A stretch of 49,238 nucleotides of DNA from Betaproteobacteria bacterium (GTDB lineage Bacteria; Pseudomonadota; Gammaproteobacteria; Burkholderiales; SG8-39), in NCBI GenBank assembly GCA_016713125.1, contig JADJPT010000025.1:12501-61738 (forward strand). The letters run 5' to 3'. The translations under genes and the position numbers were made by a program. Each line of letters starts with the position of its first letter. Within the stretch, counting starts at the first letter, position 1. Shown piece by piece: positions 11,363 through 19,745 of the stretch. The notes beneath the pieces are model-generated. The model was given only the letters and a program-made list of their open reading frames with translations, was not told where the DNA came from and did no database searches.

Positions 11363-11539
11363 ATGGATATCAACACGATACGTACGATGGTCACCCTGGC
11401 GGCGTTCGGCGCTTTCCTGGGTATCGTCTGGTGGGCTTACGGCCCGTCGCGGCGCGAGAGGTTCGAGCGCGACGCCAGGGTGGTGTTCGACGACTCCGAG
11501 CCGATGGCTCGCACCGAACAGAACGGAGAGCGGCAATGA
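11363..11539 (+). CDS. ccoQ: cbb3 oxidase small subunit CcoQ
   Basis: A 58-residue protein beginning MDINTIRTMVTLAAFGAFLG, with one membrane helix, a short WAYGPSRRERFERDA segment and an acidic tail. CcoQ stabilises the complex. It was placed by position and family features: it starts 10 nt after ccoO with GAGGAG upstream, and its TGA overlaps the ccoP ATG (ATGA at 11536-11539), suggesting coupled translation. Confidence 0.92.
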   Translation: MDINTIRTMVTLAAFGAFLGIVWWAYGPSRRERFERDARVVFDDSEPMARTEQNGERQ

Positions 11540-12451
11540 GCCAGTTTTCGAGCAGTTTCTGGGATATCTACATCAGCGTCATCACCATCGTCAGCGTGGT
11601 TGCGTGCGGCATCTTCCTGAAGATGCAGAGCGCTCGGCGCGTCAGCGGATCGGGCACCGAGACCACCGGACACACCTGGGATGAGACCCTCGGCGAGTAC
11701 AACAACCCAATGCCGCAATGGTGGATGTGGCTGTTCTATCTGACCATCGTGTTCTCCCTGGTGTACCTGTACTTCTACCCAGGGTTGGGCAGCTACCCTG
11801 GCTCACTGGGCTGGACGCAGGTCAAGCAACTGGAGGACGAGGTCGCCGATGCCAACAAGCAGTACGGACCGATTTTCGAGAAGTACGCCAAGATGGACGT
11901 CAAGCAGTTGGCGACCGACGCAGGCGCACAGGCCATGGGCCAGAAACTCTTCCTGAATCACTGCGCACAGTGTCACGCCTCCGACGGGGGCGGCAGCAAG
12001 GGCTTCCCAACCTGACCGACAAGGACTGGCTGTATGGCGGGGATCCCGAAGCGATCAAGGCAACCCTCATCGGTGGACGCAACGGCGTGATGCCGCCGAT
12101 GGGTGCCGCGCTCGGCGAACAGGGTACCAAGGATGTCGCGCACTACGTCATGTCCTTGTCCGGCATGGCCAACGACAGCCTGCGCACGGCCAAAGGAAAG
12201 GAACTGTTCGCGCAGAATTGTGCGGCCTGTCATGGTGCCGACGGCAAGGCAACCTGCAGCTCGGTTCGCCCAACCTGACCGACAAGATCTGGCTGTACGG
12301 CTCGGCCGAGCCGGTGATCATCGAAACCATCGTCAAGGGACGCAACAACCAGATGCCCGCGCACAAGGACATTCTCACGGAGGCGAAGATCCACCTGCTC
12401 ACGGGTTACGTGTATTCGCTCTCGTCGTCCGAAGCCGGCAAGGCAAAGTAG
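11536..12451 (+). CDS. ccoP: cbb3-type cytochrome c oxidase subunit III (di-haem), two frame breaks
   Basis: The electron-entry subunit, with an N-terminal helix pair (WDIYISVITIVSVVACGIFL and a second after WWMWLFYLTIVFSLVYLY). Two c-type haem domains follow, with C143-A-Q-C-H and a second site CAACHGAD. One base is lost near 12007 (GFPNLTDKDW) and another near 12247 (GKGNLQLGSPNL). Across both breaks the protein is about 305 residues, normal for CcoP. The near-repeat of the two domains (NLTDKDWLYG and NLTDKIWLYG) confirms the restored frames. Real loss would abolish the oxidase, so sequence error is likelier. Confidence 0.95.
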
Positions 12452-12460
12452 CGGGTACTG

Positions 12461-13915
12461 ATGAAAGAAGACGTAAAGCCGATAGACGCGAGTTCCATCG
12501 GCGTGCCTGCCAAGACGGCGTCGCCTGCGGGTGACGCCGTCGAAGTTTCCCTGTACGAGATCCGCAAGAAAATCTATCCCAGGGCAGTGCAGGGGTGGTT
12601 CGCGCGTTGGCGCCTCACTCTCGTGGTGCTGACTCAGGTCGCCTTCTACGGCACCGCCTGGTTCGAGTGGAACGGCCGCCAGGCCGTTCTTTTTGATCTG
12701 GTGCATCGCAAGTTCTACATCTTCGGCTTCGTGTTCTGGCCGCAGGACTTCATCTACCTGACCGCCCTGCTGATCATCTCGGCGCTGTCCCTGTTCCTGT
12801 TCACCGCCGTGGCGGGGAGGCTGTGGTGCGGATATGCCTGCCCACAGACCGTCTACACCGAGATGTTCCTTTGGGTTGAACGCAAGATCGAAGGCGACCG
12901 TGCTGCGCGCATGAAGCTGGATCAGGGGGCCCTGGGGGCGCGCAAGATCGGCCTCAAGGCGGCCAAGCATGGTGTCTGGATAGCCATCGCGCTTTGGACG
13001 GGCTTCACTTTCGTCGGCTATTTCACCCCGATCCGCGAATTGTGGTTCGCGGTCATTGCGCGTTCCACCGGACCCTGGGAGACGTTCTGGATCCTGTTCT
13101 ATGGTTTCGCCACTTACGGCAACGCCGGCTGGATGCGCGAGCAGGTCTGCAAGTACATGTGTCCTTACGCGCGCTTCCAGAGCGCGATGTTCGACAAGGA
13201 CACCATGATCATCACCTATGACCGCGAGCGCGGAGAGCCGCGTGGCGGGCGGGCGAAAAGCGCTGATCCCGCGAACCTGGGTCTGGGCAGTTGCGTAGAT
13301 TGCGGCATCTGCGTGCAGGTCTGCCCCACGGGAATCGACATCCGCAACGGCCTGCAGTACGAATGCATAGGCTGCGCAGCGTGCATCGATGGCTGCAACC
13401 AGGTGATGGACAAAATGGGCTATGCGCAGGGCTTGATCCGCTATTCGACGACACACGCGGTGGAGAACCGGCTGTCGCGCACCGAGATGTTCACGCGTGC
13501 TCTCCGGCCTCTCGTGCTGATCTATACCGGAGTTCTGCTTGCGATCGTCATTGCCGTGCTGTTCAGCCTGGTCACGCGAGTGCCGCTTAAAGTGGATGTG
13601 ATCCGGGATCGTGCGTCCATTTCAAGGGAAGTGGAGGGTGGCCAGATCGAGAACGTCTTCCGTTTGCAGATCATGAACACTACCGAGCGGCAGAGACGTT
13701 TCGTCCTGCGTGCCGATGGGCTGCCCACGCTGAGCATCGCCGGCAGCGACCGTTTTGAACTCGAGGCGGCCGGTACCCAGATGGTGACCGTCAGGGCGCG
13801 AGTGCAGCCTGGAGCAGTTGCCGCGGGTACGCACAAGATTCGCTTCGTCGTCGAGGCTGAGGACGACGCTCATGTGGCCGTTACCGAGAAGTCTGTGTTC
13901 GTGGTGCGTAATTGA
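12461..13915 (+). CDS. ccoG: cbb3 oxidase accessory Fe-S protein CcoG
   Basis: A 484-residue membrane protein with about five helices, the NapH-like WCGYACPQTVY, and a ferredoxin domain: CVDCGICVQVCPTGIDI followed by CIGCAACIDGCN. The C-terminal periplasmic domain is immunoglobulin-like. CcoG reduces Cu2+ to Cu+ for the assembly pathway. It begins 9 nt after ccoP and the frame is intact. Confidence 0.96.
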   Translation: MKEDVKPIDASSIGVPAKTASPAGDAVEVSLYEIRKKIYPRAVQGWFARWRLTLVVLTQVAFYGTAWFEWNGRQAVLFDLVHRKFYIFGFVFWPQDFIYLTALLIISALSLFLFTAVAGRLWCGYACPQTVYTEMFLWVERKIEGDRAARMKLDQGALGARKIGLKAAKHGVWIAIALWTGFTFVGYFTPIRELWFAVIARSTGPWETFWILFYGFATYGNAGWMREQVCKYMCPYARFQSAMFDKDTMIITYDRERGEPRGGRAKSADPANLGLGSCVDCGICVQVCPTGIDIRNGLQYECIGCAACIDGCNQVMDKMGYAQGLIRYSTTHAVENRLSRTEMFTRALRPLVLIYTGVLLAIVIAVLFSLVTRVPLKVDVIRDRASISREVEGGQIENVFRLQIMNTTERQRRFVLRADGLPTLSIAGSDRFELEAAGTQMVTVRARVQPGAVAAGTHKIRFVVEAEDDAHVAVTEKSVFVVRN

Positions 13916-13928
13916 AAGGAGTCGCGAA

Positions 13929-14429
13929 ATGAGCGCAATACAGGCGGCGGCTGCGCCGTGGTACCGGGAACCCGGCCGTGGATCCTGATGGCCGGGCCGC
14001 TGCGGTCATCGTGGCTGGAGCCATCACGATCTGGATCGCATTTGCCACTTCGGACGGGTTGGTCGCGGAGGATTACTACAAGCAAGGTCTGGCAGTGAAC
14101 CAGATGCTGAAGCGCGAGGCGGTGGCTGCCGAAATGAAGCTCAAGGCGCGCGTCGAGTTTCCTGATGGATTTCATCGCGTACGCGTCTCTCTGGATGGCG
14201 CGGCCCCGGCGGAACTGCGGTTGCGGCTGGTGCATGCCACACGTGCCGGACACGACCTGCAACTCAGGCTGGCACGCACCGGCACCCATTACGAGGCGGC
14301 GGTCGCCCAGGCGCTGGCCCGGGTCACTGGCGTGTGCAGATCGAGGATCCGGCACGGCAATGGCGTCTGGCGGGGGAATGGTCTGGAAAGGAAGCAGGCT
14401 TCTCGATTGTCCCGGAGCAGAATCAGTAA
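13929..14429 (+). CDS. ccoH: FixH/CcoH family assembly protein, three frame breaks
   Basis: Starts MSAIQAAAAPWYREP, then a single membrane helix (AAVIVAGAITIWIAFAT) and the FixH signature DGLVAEDYYKQGLAVNQ. A periplasmic beta domain ends SIVPEQNQ. Single-base losses near 13974, 13999 and 14322 each shift the frame by -1. Restoring them gives about 167 residues, normal for FixH. CcoH is needed for stable CcoN and CcoP in the complex. Position directly after ccoG fits. Confidence 0.88.
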
Positions 14430-14465
14430 CGGCTGCATAGCCCGGCACAGGGCTGCGGAGGAGAC

Positions 14466-14762
14466 ATGCGCAAGGCGATCTGGATACTTTGGCCCTCATT
14501 AATCGTCGGCGGCATCGCCGAGACGGTGTTCTTCACGTTCTTCGATCCCATGGATCTCCATCTGATGGGTGATCCCGTCAACTTGAGCCGGACTGCGGTG
14601 TACTCGGCAGGGTTCTTTCTGTTCTGGGCATTTGCCGCGGCGTCCAGTGCCTTCACCTGTTTTCTGCAACGCCCGGCCAACGAGATCAACCAGTGCCCAC
14701 TGCCGGCACCTGAGCGTCCGTCGGGTTGCCCCAAGCGCGAGGACTCGAGTGCAGCCTGCTAG
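14466..14762 (+). CDS. Small membrane protein of the cbb3 cluster, function unknown
   Basis: A 98-residue protein with two hydrophobic helices (KAIWILWPSLIVGGIAETVF and AVYSAGFFLFWAFAAASSA) around a polar loop FFDPMDLHLMGDP. GGAGGAG precedes the ATG. The C-terminal tail has several cysteines. I recognise it only as the kind of conserved small protein that sits downstream of fixH in betaproteobacterial cco clusters. An assembly role is an inference from location. Confidence 0.75.
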   Translation: MRKAIWILWPSLIVGGIAETVFFTFFDPMDLHLMGDPVNLSRTAVYSAGFFLFWAFAAASSAFTCFLQRPANEINQCPLPAPERPSGCPKREDSSAAC

Positions 14763-15028
14763 GTCGCTGGTGGTCTCTACTGGTGTTTGTCGCCGGTTCG
14801 GCGGTCGGCTCGGACGCCGCGCGCGGCAAGGTACTGTACGAGACCCATTGCGGCAGCTGCCACTACGAGAGGCTCCACAAGCGGGAGGGCTCGCGGATCA
14901 ACTCCCTCGCGGCGCTGAAACTCGAGGTGGTGCGATGGTCGCGCGAGACCGGACGCAGCTTTGCGGTGCAGGAATTGGATGACATTGCCGAGCACCTGAA
15001 CCGTACGCACTATCGGCTGGACAAGTGA
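14726..15028 (+). CDS. Small exported cytochrome c-like protein
   Basis: A protein of about 100 residues with an N-terminal hydrophobic stretch (LLGRWWSLLVFVAGSAVGSDA), likely a signal peptide or anchor. It has a single haem-binding motif CGSCHYERLH and an otherwise short alpha-helical cytochrome domain. It overlaps the 3' end of the upstream gene in another frame. The start is uncertain (TTG at 14726 or a later codon). Its place behind the cbb3 genes suggests electron transfer to or from the oxidase. Confidence 0.75.
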   Translation: MPQARGLECSLLGRWWSLLVFVAGSAVGSDAARGKVLYETHCGSCHYERLHKREGSRINSLAALKLEVVRWSRETGRSFAVQELDDIAEHLNRTHYRLDK

Positions 15029-15032
15029 GACG

Positions 15033-16421
15033 GTGAAGCTGACATTCCTCGGCGCTGCTGGGGAGGTGACGGGTTCGCGCTACCTCGTCGAAACCGGCAA
15101 TCTGCGCTTCCTGATCGACTGTGGAATGTTCCAGGGACGCGATGCCGAACGCAAGAATCGCAGGTCCCTGCCGGTGCGTCCTGCGGAGATCGACTTCGTC
15201 CTGCTTTCCCACGCCCATATTGACCATTCCGGCCTGCTGCCCAAGCTGGTCGCCGACGGGTTCCGCGGCCGCATACATGCCACGCCCGCCACGCGTGAGC
15301 TGCTGGGAGTCATGCTTCCGGACAGCGCACACTTGCAGGAGAAGGAAGCCGGGAAGGCCCGGCGCAGGGGCGGGCGGCAGAGCGAGGCCGAACCGCTTTA
15401 CACGCTGGCGCAGGCCCAGGCCAGCCTGCATTGCATCCAGGCCCATGAGTACGGCGACCACTTCTCTCCGCATGCCGACGTGCGCTGCACCTTTCGCGAC
15501 GCGGGGCATATCCTCGGCTCCGCAATCATCGAGATCGAAGTCAATTCCGGAGGACGGCGAACCAAACTGGTTTTCTCCGGCGATCTGGGCCAGCCGGGTC
15601 ATCCGGTGGTGCGAGATCCGGAGCGTGTCGAGTCCGCCGACCTGTTGCTGGTCGAGTCCACCTACGGCAATCGCGATCACAAGAGCCTGATGCAGACTCT
15701 GGACGAGTTCGCATTCGCCTTGAACGATGCGCTGTCCAGCCGGCACGGCAATGTGGTCATCCCGGCCTTCGCGGTGGGGCGGACTCAGGACATTCTGTAC
15801 TTCATCCTGCAGCTGTACCGCCAGAAGCGCGTACCGAAGATGGATGTCTACGTCGATTCGCCGATGGCGCTGGCGGCCACCCGGATCATGCTGAATCATC
15901 CCGAACTATACGATCGTGAAACCAGGGGGCTGGCGCAATGGATCTCGACGGGCAAGGATGGCCCGCGTCTGCACTTTTCCGAGAGTCTCGAGGACTCCAT
16001 GCGCATCAACGACATCCGTTCGGGTGCCGTGATCATTTCCGCCAGCGGCATGTGCGACGGCGGGCGCGTGCGTCACCACCTGCGCTATAACCTGTCGCGG
16101 CCAGAGTGCTCGGTGGTCTTCAGCGGCTTCCAGGCGGCAGGCACTCTGGGCAGGCGCATCGTTGATGGCGCAAAATCGGTCCGCATGTTCGGCGAATCGA
16201 TTCCCGTGCGGTCACGGATATTCACGATCGGCGGCCTGTCGGCCCACGCCGATCGCACGGCATTGACAGCCTGGCTTTCAGGCTTTCGGCACGCGCCGCG
16301 GCAGACGTACGTGGTGCATGGCGAGCCGCTGGCGGCGCAGACGCTGTGCGGAGAGATACGCACGCGCCTGGGTTGGCAGACCGAGGTGCCTGTCGGTGGT
16401 CAGACGGTGGAGTTACCCTGA
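15033..16421 (+). CDS. MBL-fold/beta-CASP RNA-processing nuclease (YSH1-like)
   Basis: A 462-residue metallo-beta-lactamase-fold protein. The zinc-binding SHAHIDHSGLLPKL is near residue 60, FRDAGHILGSA and FSGDLGQPGHPV follow, and beta-CASP motifs include VDSPMA, SGMCDGGRVRHH and LSAHADRTAL. The family comprises zinc-dependent ribonucleases related to CPSF73. The start is GTG 15033, 4 nt after the cytochrome gene, so it is the last gene of the plus-strand cluster. Its stop is separated from the convergent fnr stop by a single base. Confidence 0.9.
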   Translation: MKLTFLGAAGEVTGSRYLVETGNLRFLIDCGMFQGRDAERKNRRSLPVRPAEIDFVLLSHAHIDHSGLLPKLVADGFRGRIHATPATRELLGVMLPDSAHLQEKEAGKARRRGGRQSEAEPLYTLAQAQASLHCIQAHEYGDHFSPHADVRCTFRDAGHILGSAIIEIEVNSGGRRTKLVFSGDLGQPGHPVVRDPERVESADLLLVESTYGNRDHKSLMQTLDEFAFALNDALSSRHGNVVIPAFAVGRTQDILYFILQLYRQKRVPKMDVYVDSPMALAATRIMLNHPELYDRETRGLAQWISTGKDGPRLHFSESLEDSMRINDIRSGAVIISASGMCDGGRVRHHLRYNLSRPECSVVFSGFQAAGTLGRRIVDGAKSVRMFGESIPVRSRIFTIGGLSAHADRTALTAWLSGFRHAPRQTYVVHGEPLAAQTLCGEIRTRLGWQTEVPVGGQTVELP

Positions 16422-16422
16422 T

Positions 16423-17178
16423 TCAGTGCTTGACGCCGAGCAGTCTTTCGAGTCCGGCATTGTCCAGGATCAGGATGTGTTTCTGGTTGACTTCGATGAA
16501 GCCTTCCTCCTGAAACTTCGAGAACAACCGGCTGACGGTTTCCAGTTTCAGGCCCAGGTAGCTGCCGATCTCCTCGCGCGTCATGCGCAGATGGAAATCC
16601 GAGGGGGAGTAGCCGCGTCGAGTGAAACGCTTGGAAAGGTTCAGCAGGAAGGCGGCCAGCCGTTCTTCCGCACGCATGCTTCCGAGCAGCATCATGACTC
16701 CGTGATCGCGCACGATCTCGCGTGACAGCACGCAGTGCAGGTGTCGTTGCAGGGCGGGGATCTCGCGACTGATCTCTTCGACCAGCGCGAAGGGCAGCAC
16801 GCAAACCTCGCAGTCCTCGAGCGCCACTGCGTTGCCGTTGTAGCAGCCGGTACCTATGCCATCCATGCCCACCAACTCGCCGGACATCATGAAGCCGGTG
16901 ACTTGCTCACGTCCGTCGTCGTTCAGCACTGTGGTCTTGAAGAAGCCGCTTCGGATCGCGTACACGGCGCTGAATGCATCACCGGCATGGAACAGCGCTT
17001 CGCCGCGATGGATGCGCCGTCGGGCATACACCACCTGCTCTACTCGCTTCATCTCGGTCGCGTCCAGCCCCTTGGGCAGGCAGATCTCGCGCAGATTGCA
17101 GCCCGAGCAGGTGACTTCGAACTTCTTCGCGGCCGACTCGGTGTTGCGCTGCGCCGCGTGCATGGTGATGACGCTCAT
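16423..17178 (-). CDS. fnr: FNR-type oxygen-sensing transcription regulator
   Basis: A 251-residue Crp/Fnr regulator with the complete [4Fe-4S] ligand set of FNR: C24-x2-C27-x5-C33 at the N-terminus and C112 in GTGCYNG. The cAMP-type beta barrel is followed by a helix-turn-helix whose recognition helix reads LETVSRLF, with E-x-x-S-R as in FNR, recognising TTGAT half-sites. The ATG has an AGGAGGT ribosome site and overlaps the preceding receiver gene by 4 nt. It is the natural regulator for the FNR boxes listed here. Confidence 0.95.
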   Translation of the reverse strand: MSVITMHAAQRNTESAAKKFEVTCSGCNLREICLPKGLDATEMKRVEQVVYARRRIHRGEALFHAGDAFSAVYAIRSGFFKTTVLNDDGREQVTGFMMSGELVGMDGIGTGCYNGNAVALEDCEVCVLPFALVEEISREIPALQRHLHCVLSREIVRDHGVMMLLGSMRAEERLAAFLLNLSKRFTRRGYSPSDFHLRMTREEIGSYLGLKLETVSRLFSKFQEEGFIEVNQKHILILDNAGLERLLGVKH

Positions 17179-17570
17179 GATATGACCTCCTCAGGACAGC
17201 TCGAATTTTGTCTCGCGGCGCGGGCGGCGAGAATGTCGCGCACGCGCTCGAACTCCGTTGTTTTGTCGAAAATGTGTCGTACGCCCAATCTTTCCGCCGT
17301 GCGGCGGTAGGGTCCGGAGGGATGGTTGGTCAGCATCAGTACATCGACCTTGGCGTCATGCTCGCGCAGGCCGCGGAGCACGTCGAAGCCGGTGCCCTGT
17401 TCCAACTGTATGTCGAGCACCACGGTATCTGGGCGTGTGTCCAGAATCCCGCGTACCGCCTCGTCAGCGCTTGCGGCCTGCCCCACGGTCTCCACTCTGG
17501 AAATGGTACCCAGCAGCGCGACCAGTCGTTCGCGAATGATTGCGGAATCTTCTACGAGAAAAACTTTCAT
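17175..17570 (-). CDS. Stand-alone response-regulator receiver protein
   Basis: A 131-residue single CheY-like domain. The acidic pocket is at MKVFLVEDSA, phosphoacceptor Asp53 is in VLDIQLEQGTG, the Thr is in LMLTNHPSG, and the Lys is in HIFDKTTEF. No output domain is present. It overlaps fnr by ATGA, so the two are translationally coupled. A nearby PAS histidine kinase is a possible phosphodonor (inference). Confidence 0.9.
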   Translation of the reverse strand: MKVFLVEDSAIIRERLVALLGTISRVETVGQAASADEAVRGILDTRPDTVVLDIQLEQGTGFDVLRGLREHDAKVDVLMLTNHPSGPYRRTAERLGVRHIFDKTTEFERVRDILAARAARQNSSCPEEVIS

Positions 17571-17646
17571 GCCCGCAGTATGCGCATGCGAGCCCGCCGA
17601 CGGTATCGGAGGCCGCTGAAATGCGGTGTGGGAAAGCAGGAAGATT

Positions 17647-17670
17647 GCGGGTAGGAGAACTCCTACCCGC
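17647..17670 (-). terminator. Hairpin downstream of the NarL-type regulator
   Basis: GCGGGTAGGAG and CTCCTACCCGC form a stem of 10-11 bp with a minimal loop. On the minus strand the sequence continues AATCTTCC. It separates the kinase/regulator pair from the receiver-fnr pair, implying independent transcripts. Confidence 0.6.
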
Positions 17671-17683
17671 TACCGCGGCTGAC

Positions 17684-18325
17684 TCAGCCCCTGGCGTCCA
17701 CCAGTTGGTGTTCGATGGCGTAGCGCACCAGCTCGGCCGTGCTGCCCATGTTCATCTTCTGCAGCAGGCGCGTCTTGTGCGTGCTGACGGTCTTCACGCT
17801 CAGATGCAGTGCGTCGCCGATCTCGGTCAGCGAGCGTCCGTCGACGATCATGCGGAACACCTCGAACTCGCGGTCCGAAAGCCGGGTGTGCGGTAGTGCG
17901 CCGTCGACCGCCTGGCTGCCCACGGCCAGTTGCTCGGCGGCCGCTGCGCTCACGTATACGCCACCCGAAGCGACCTTGCGTATCGCCGCCACAAGCTGCG
18001 CGGCGGCGCTGTCCTTGGTCAGGTAGGCCGACGCGCCGGCCTTGAACGCGCGCGCGGCGTACTGCTGCTCGGCATGCATCGAGAGTACGACGATTCTCAG
18101 CCTGGGCTTCTCAGCCTCAAGCCGCTTGATCAACTCGATGCCTGCAAGGCCGGGCATCGACATGTCCAGCAGCGCCAGATCCAGCTCCGTGTCTCGCGCA
18201 CGTGCCAGCGCGGCGTCTCCATCCACGGCCTCGGCAACCACCTGCAGGTCGCCGGCAGCCGCGAGCAGCTGCTTGAGGCCTTCGCGGACCAGGGTATGGT
18301 CGTCGGCAATGAGGATGCGGATCAT
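17684..18325 (-). CDS. NarL/FixJ-family response regulator
   Basis: A 213-residue two-domain regulator. The receiver has ADDHTLVREG and phosphoacceptor Asp54 (ALLDMSMPGL). The C-terminal LuxR-type helix-turn-helix is LSDREFEVFRMIVDGRS...SVKTVSTHKTRLLQKM. It overlaps the upstream histidine kinase gene by 4 nt, so the two form a two-component pair. The target genes are not evident. Confidence 0.94.
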   Translation of the reverse strand: MIRILIADDHTLVREGLKQLLAAAGDLQVVAEAVDGDAALARARDTELDLALLDMSMPGLAGIELIKRLEAEKPRLRIVVLSMHAEQQYAARAFKAGASAYLTKDSAAAQLVAAIRKVASGGVYVSAAAAEQLAVGSQAVDGALPHTRLSDREFEVFRMIVDGRSLTEIGDALHLSVKTVSTHKTRLLQKMNMGSTAELVRYAIEHQLVDARG

Positions 18326-19690
18326 CGGGCGGCGCTCTTCGCCAGCGGGATGTTCACGGTCAGTCGAGTTCCGCCGGCCTGTCCGGGGGCGATCTCCACG
18401 TTACCCCCCAGGTAGTGGACGCGCTCGCGGATGCCTCGCAGCCCGAAAGAGGTCGGCTTGGCGCGGTCCGCTTCGGTGATGCCCCTGCCGTCGTCCTGTA
18501 CCGTCAGATTCACGTTGTCATCGGTGCGTTGCCGCAGTTCGATCTCGACCCTGTTGGCGCCGGCATGCCGGGTGATGTTGGTGAGGGATTCCTGCAGGAT
18601 GCGGTACAGGGCCGTGGCGACGGGGCCGGGCAGGGAAATCAGCTTGTCCGCGTCGTCCATGTCGAGCCGGCATTGTATGCCCGAGCGCTGCGAGAATTCC
18701 TCGATCAGCCATTCGGCGGCGTCGGGCAGGCCGAGATCATCCAGCATCAGTGGCCGCAGGTCCGCAGAGATGCGCCGAGTAGCCGCGACCGTGGCGTCCA
18801 GCGTCGCGTTCATCCCCTGCGCCTTGGAGGCCAGTTCCGCATCGTCGGCCGGCAGTCGCTCCCGCAGCCAGGCGAGGTCCATTTTCATCGCCGTCAGCGA
18901 CTGGCCGAGCTCGTCGTGGAGTTCGCGGGCGATGTGGGTCTTCTCGTCCTCGCGCGCCTGCAGCACGCGCGCCGAAAGCTCGCGCAGTTCCTGCTGCGAG
19001 CGGTGCAGGGCGTCCTCGGCTTCCTTGCGCCGCGTCACATCGCGCAGGATCACCGTGTACAGATGCCGGCCGTCCACGTTGGTCTGCGATATCGAGGCTT
19101 CGATGGGAAATTCGCGGCCGTCACTGCGCACCGCCCACAGCGTGGTCGTATCGCCCATGCGCCGATTGGTGGTGCCGGTGCGCCCGAATGCTTCGACGTG
19201 TGCGGCATGTGCGGCCCGAAAGCGCTCGGGCATGAAGCGCGACACCGGCGCGCCAAGCGCATCGTTGCGCGAGCAGCCGAACACCTGCTCGGCGGCGCGA
19301 TTGGAACACCACGACGCGCTGGGATTCGTCGACGGTGATGACCGCGTCCATGGCGGAGTCGAGGATGGCGGCATATCGCGCCTCGGTGTCGGCAAGTACC
19401 GCCTGTACGCGGGCCGTTTCCTGGCGCTGTTCGGCCGTCCCGAGCGCGAGGGCCGACTCGGCCGCCAGAGCGCGCTGCCAGGCGAGGGCGAAGGTGATTG
19501 CGAGTACGGCGGCATCGGCCAGCAGCGTGGTGATGGCCACGCCCGGATTTCCCCAGCCGAAGGTCAGCGCCGCGATGTTCAGGGCGATCAGCGCCACGGC
19601 AGCCACGGTGCCCAGCACCAGTTTCGAGGTTCGAGGGCTGCGGCTTTCCTTGGAAGGAGAAATACGGGGGATCAACACCGTTTGACGCAA
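18322..19690 (-). CDS. PAS-domain sensor histidine kinase (NarX/DegS type), frame broken
   Basis: The N-terminal region has two membrane helices (LVLGTVAAVALIALNIAALT and ITTLLADAAVLAITFALAW) and a PAS domain (YAAILDSAMDAVITVDESQ ... NRAAEQVFGCSR). HisKA_3 carries the phosphoacceptor His in IARELHDELGQSL, and the ATPase domain has VQDDGRGI and FGLRGIRERV. The frame breaks near 19303 within VVVF-NRAAEQ, consistent with one extra base or two missing. Restored length is about 455 residues. The start is uncertain: TTG 19690 or GTG 19678, the former inside the FNR box. Confidence 0.88.
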
Positions 19691-19695
19691 ATCAA
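19682..19695 (+). promoter_or_regulatory. FNR box upstream of hemN
   Basis: TTGACGCAAATCAA matches the FNR consensus at nine of ten positions and lies 50 nt before the hemN ATG. A weak -10 (CAAAGT, 19717-19722) occurs at the same 21-nt spacing as at ccoI and ccoN. The box could also touch the divergent kinase promoter, but no -10 is seen on that side. Confidence 0.72.
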
Positions 19696-19745
19696 TATCG
19701 GATTGCGCAGCGCTGGCAAAGTCACATCAGCCGACAGGGTTGCCG

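Noticed and set aside
12002..12250. Programmed frameshifting in ccoP
   Set aside because: Two separate shifts at ordinary G/C runs, without slippery heptamers or adjacent structures, and similar breaks in many unrelated genes. Sequence error explains it better.
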